A model generated the notes under the pieces. That model saw only the letters and a list, made by a program, of their open reading frames with translations, did no database searches and was not told the origin of the DNA. The translations under genes were made by a program, and so were the position numbers. 5,481 nucleotides of DNA from an uncultured Clostridium sp. (GTDB lineage: Bacteria > Bacillota > Clostridia > TANB77 > CAG-508). The stretch covers positions 1 through 5,481 of the forward strand of contig CAMCHB010000073.1 in NCBI GenBank assembly GCA_945874585.1, in the 5' to 3' direction. Of this stretch, positions 5,435 to 5,481 are shown piece by piece; the first letter of the stretch is position 1; every line of letters starts with the position of its first letter.

Positions 5435-5481
5435 CTGTCTCTTATACACATCTGACGCTGCCGACGATATGCAGTGTGTAG
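5435..5481 (-). other. Nextera i5-side adapter (artefact, not genomic)
   Basis: On the + strand, CTGTCTCTTATACACATCT (5435-5453) is the reverse complement of the Tn5 mosaic end. GACGCTGCCGACGA (5454-5467) is the read-1 adapter arm reversed. TATGCAGT (5468-5475) is the reverse complement of ACTGCATA, the published S506 i5 index. GTGTAG (5476-5481) is the beginning of the P5 oligo reversed. Confidence 0.98.

Noticed and set aside
28..5453. 19-bp terminal inverted repeats at both ends, as in a transposon
   Set aside because: They are the engineered Tn5 mosaic ends of the library adapters, with index and flow-cell sequence outside them. No transposase gene is present.

Overview
The window is one short assembled contig that still carries sequencing-library adapters at both ends. 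Positions 1-46 and 5435-5481 are Illumina Nextera (Tn5) adapter with i7 and i5 index bases, so genuine genomic DNA is only 47-5434. The insert is AT-rich, has strong Shine-Dalgarno sites and vegetative (sigma-A type) promoters, and encodes a Staphylococcus-type class I fructose-bisphosphate aldolase. This suggests a low-GC Bacillota (Firmicutes). An Erysipelotrichia-like gut bacterium is a guess that the sequence alone cannot prove. All genes lie on the + strand.

Layout: (a) 47-3169 holds two envelope-glycan membrane proteins in a probable operon. They are the 3' part of a GtrII-like glucosyltransferase and a complete DUF2142 polytopic membrane protein, 24 bases apart. (b) 3177-3497 is a self-contained transcription unit (promoter, 68-codon gene of unknown function, terminator). 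(c) 3461-3799 has no gene. It contains the terminator, a perfect 19-bp inverted repeat, a degenerate ~50-bp direct repeat that folds into competing stem-loops, and then a near-consensus promoter and leader for the aldolase. (d) 3800-4687 is the class I fructose-bisphosphate aldolase, ending in a strong terminator hairpin. (e) 4770-5349 is a Prx6-like peroxiredoxin with a one-base frameshift near its C-terminus. Its ribosome-binding site lies inside the right arm of the aldolase terminator. (f) 5346-5434 is a good promoter, ribosome-binding site and the first ten codons of a further gene, cut off by the adapter.

The genes do not form one pathway: surface glycan assembly, glycolysis and peroxide detoxification sit side by side. 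I found no defence system, CRISPR array, mobile-element protein, tRNA or rRNA, and nothing I would call a new multi-gene system. The points most worth following are the adapter ends (two chimeric reading frames will be mis-annotated), the peroxiredoxin frameshift, the terminator/ribosome-binding-site overlap and the palindromic intergenic repeat.
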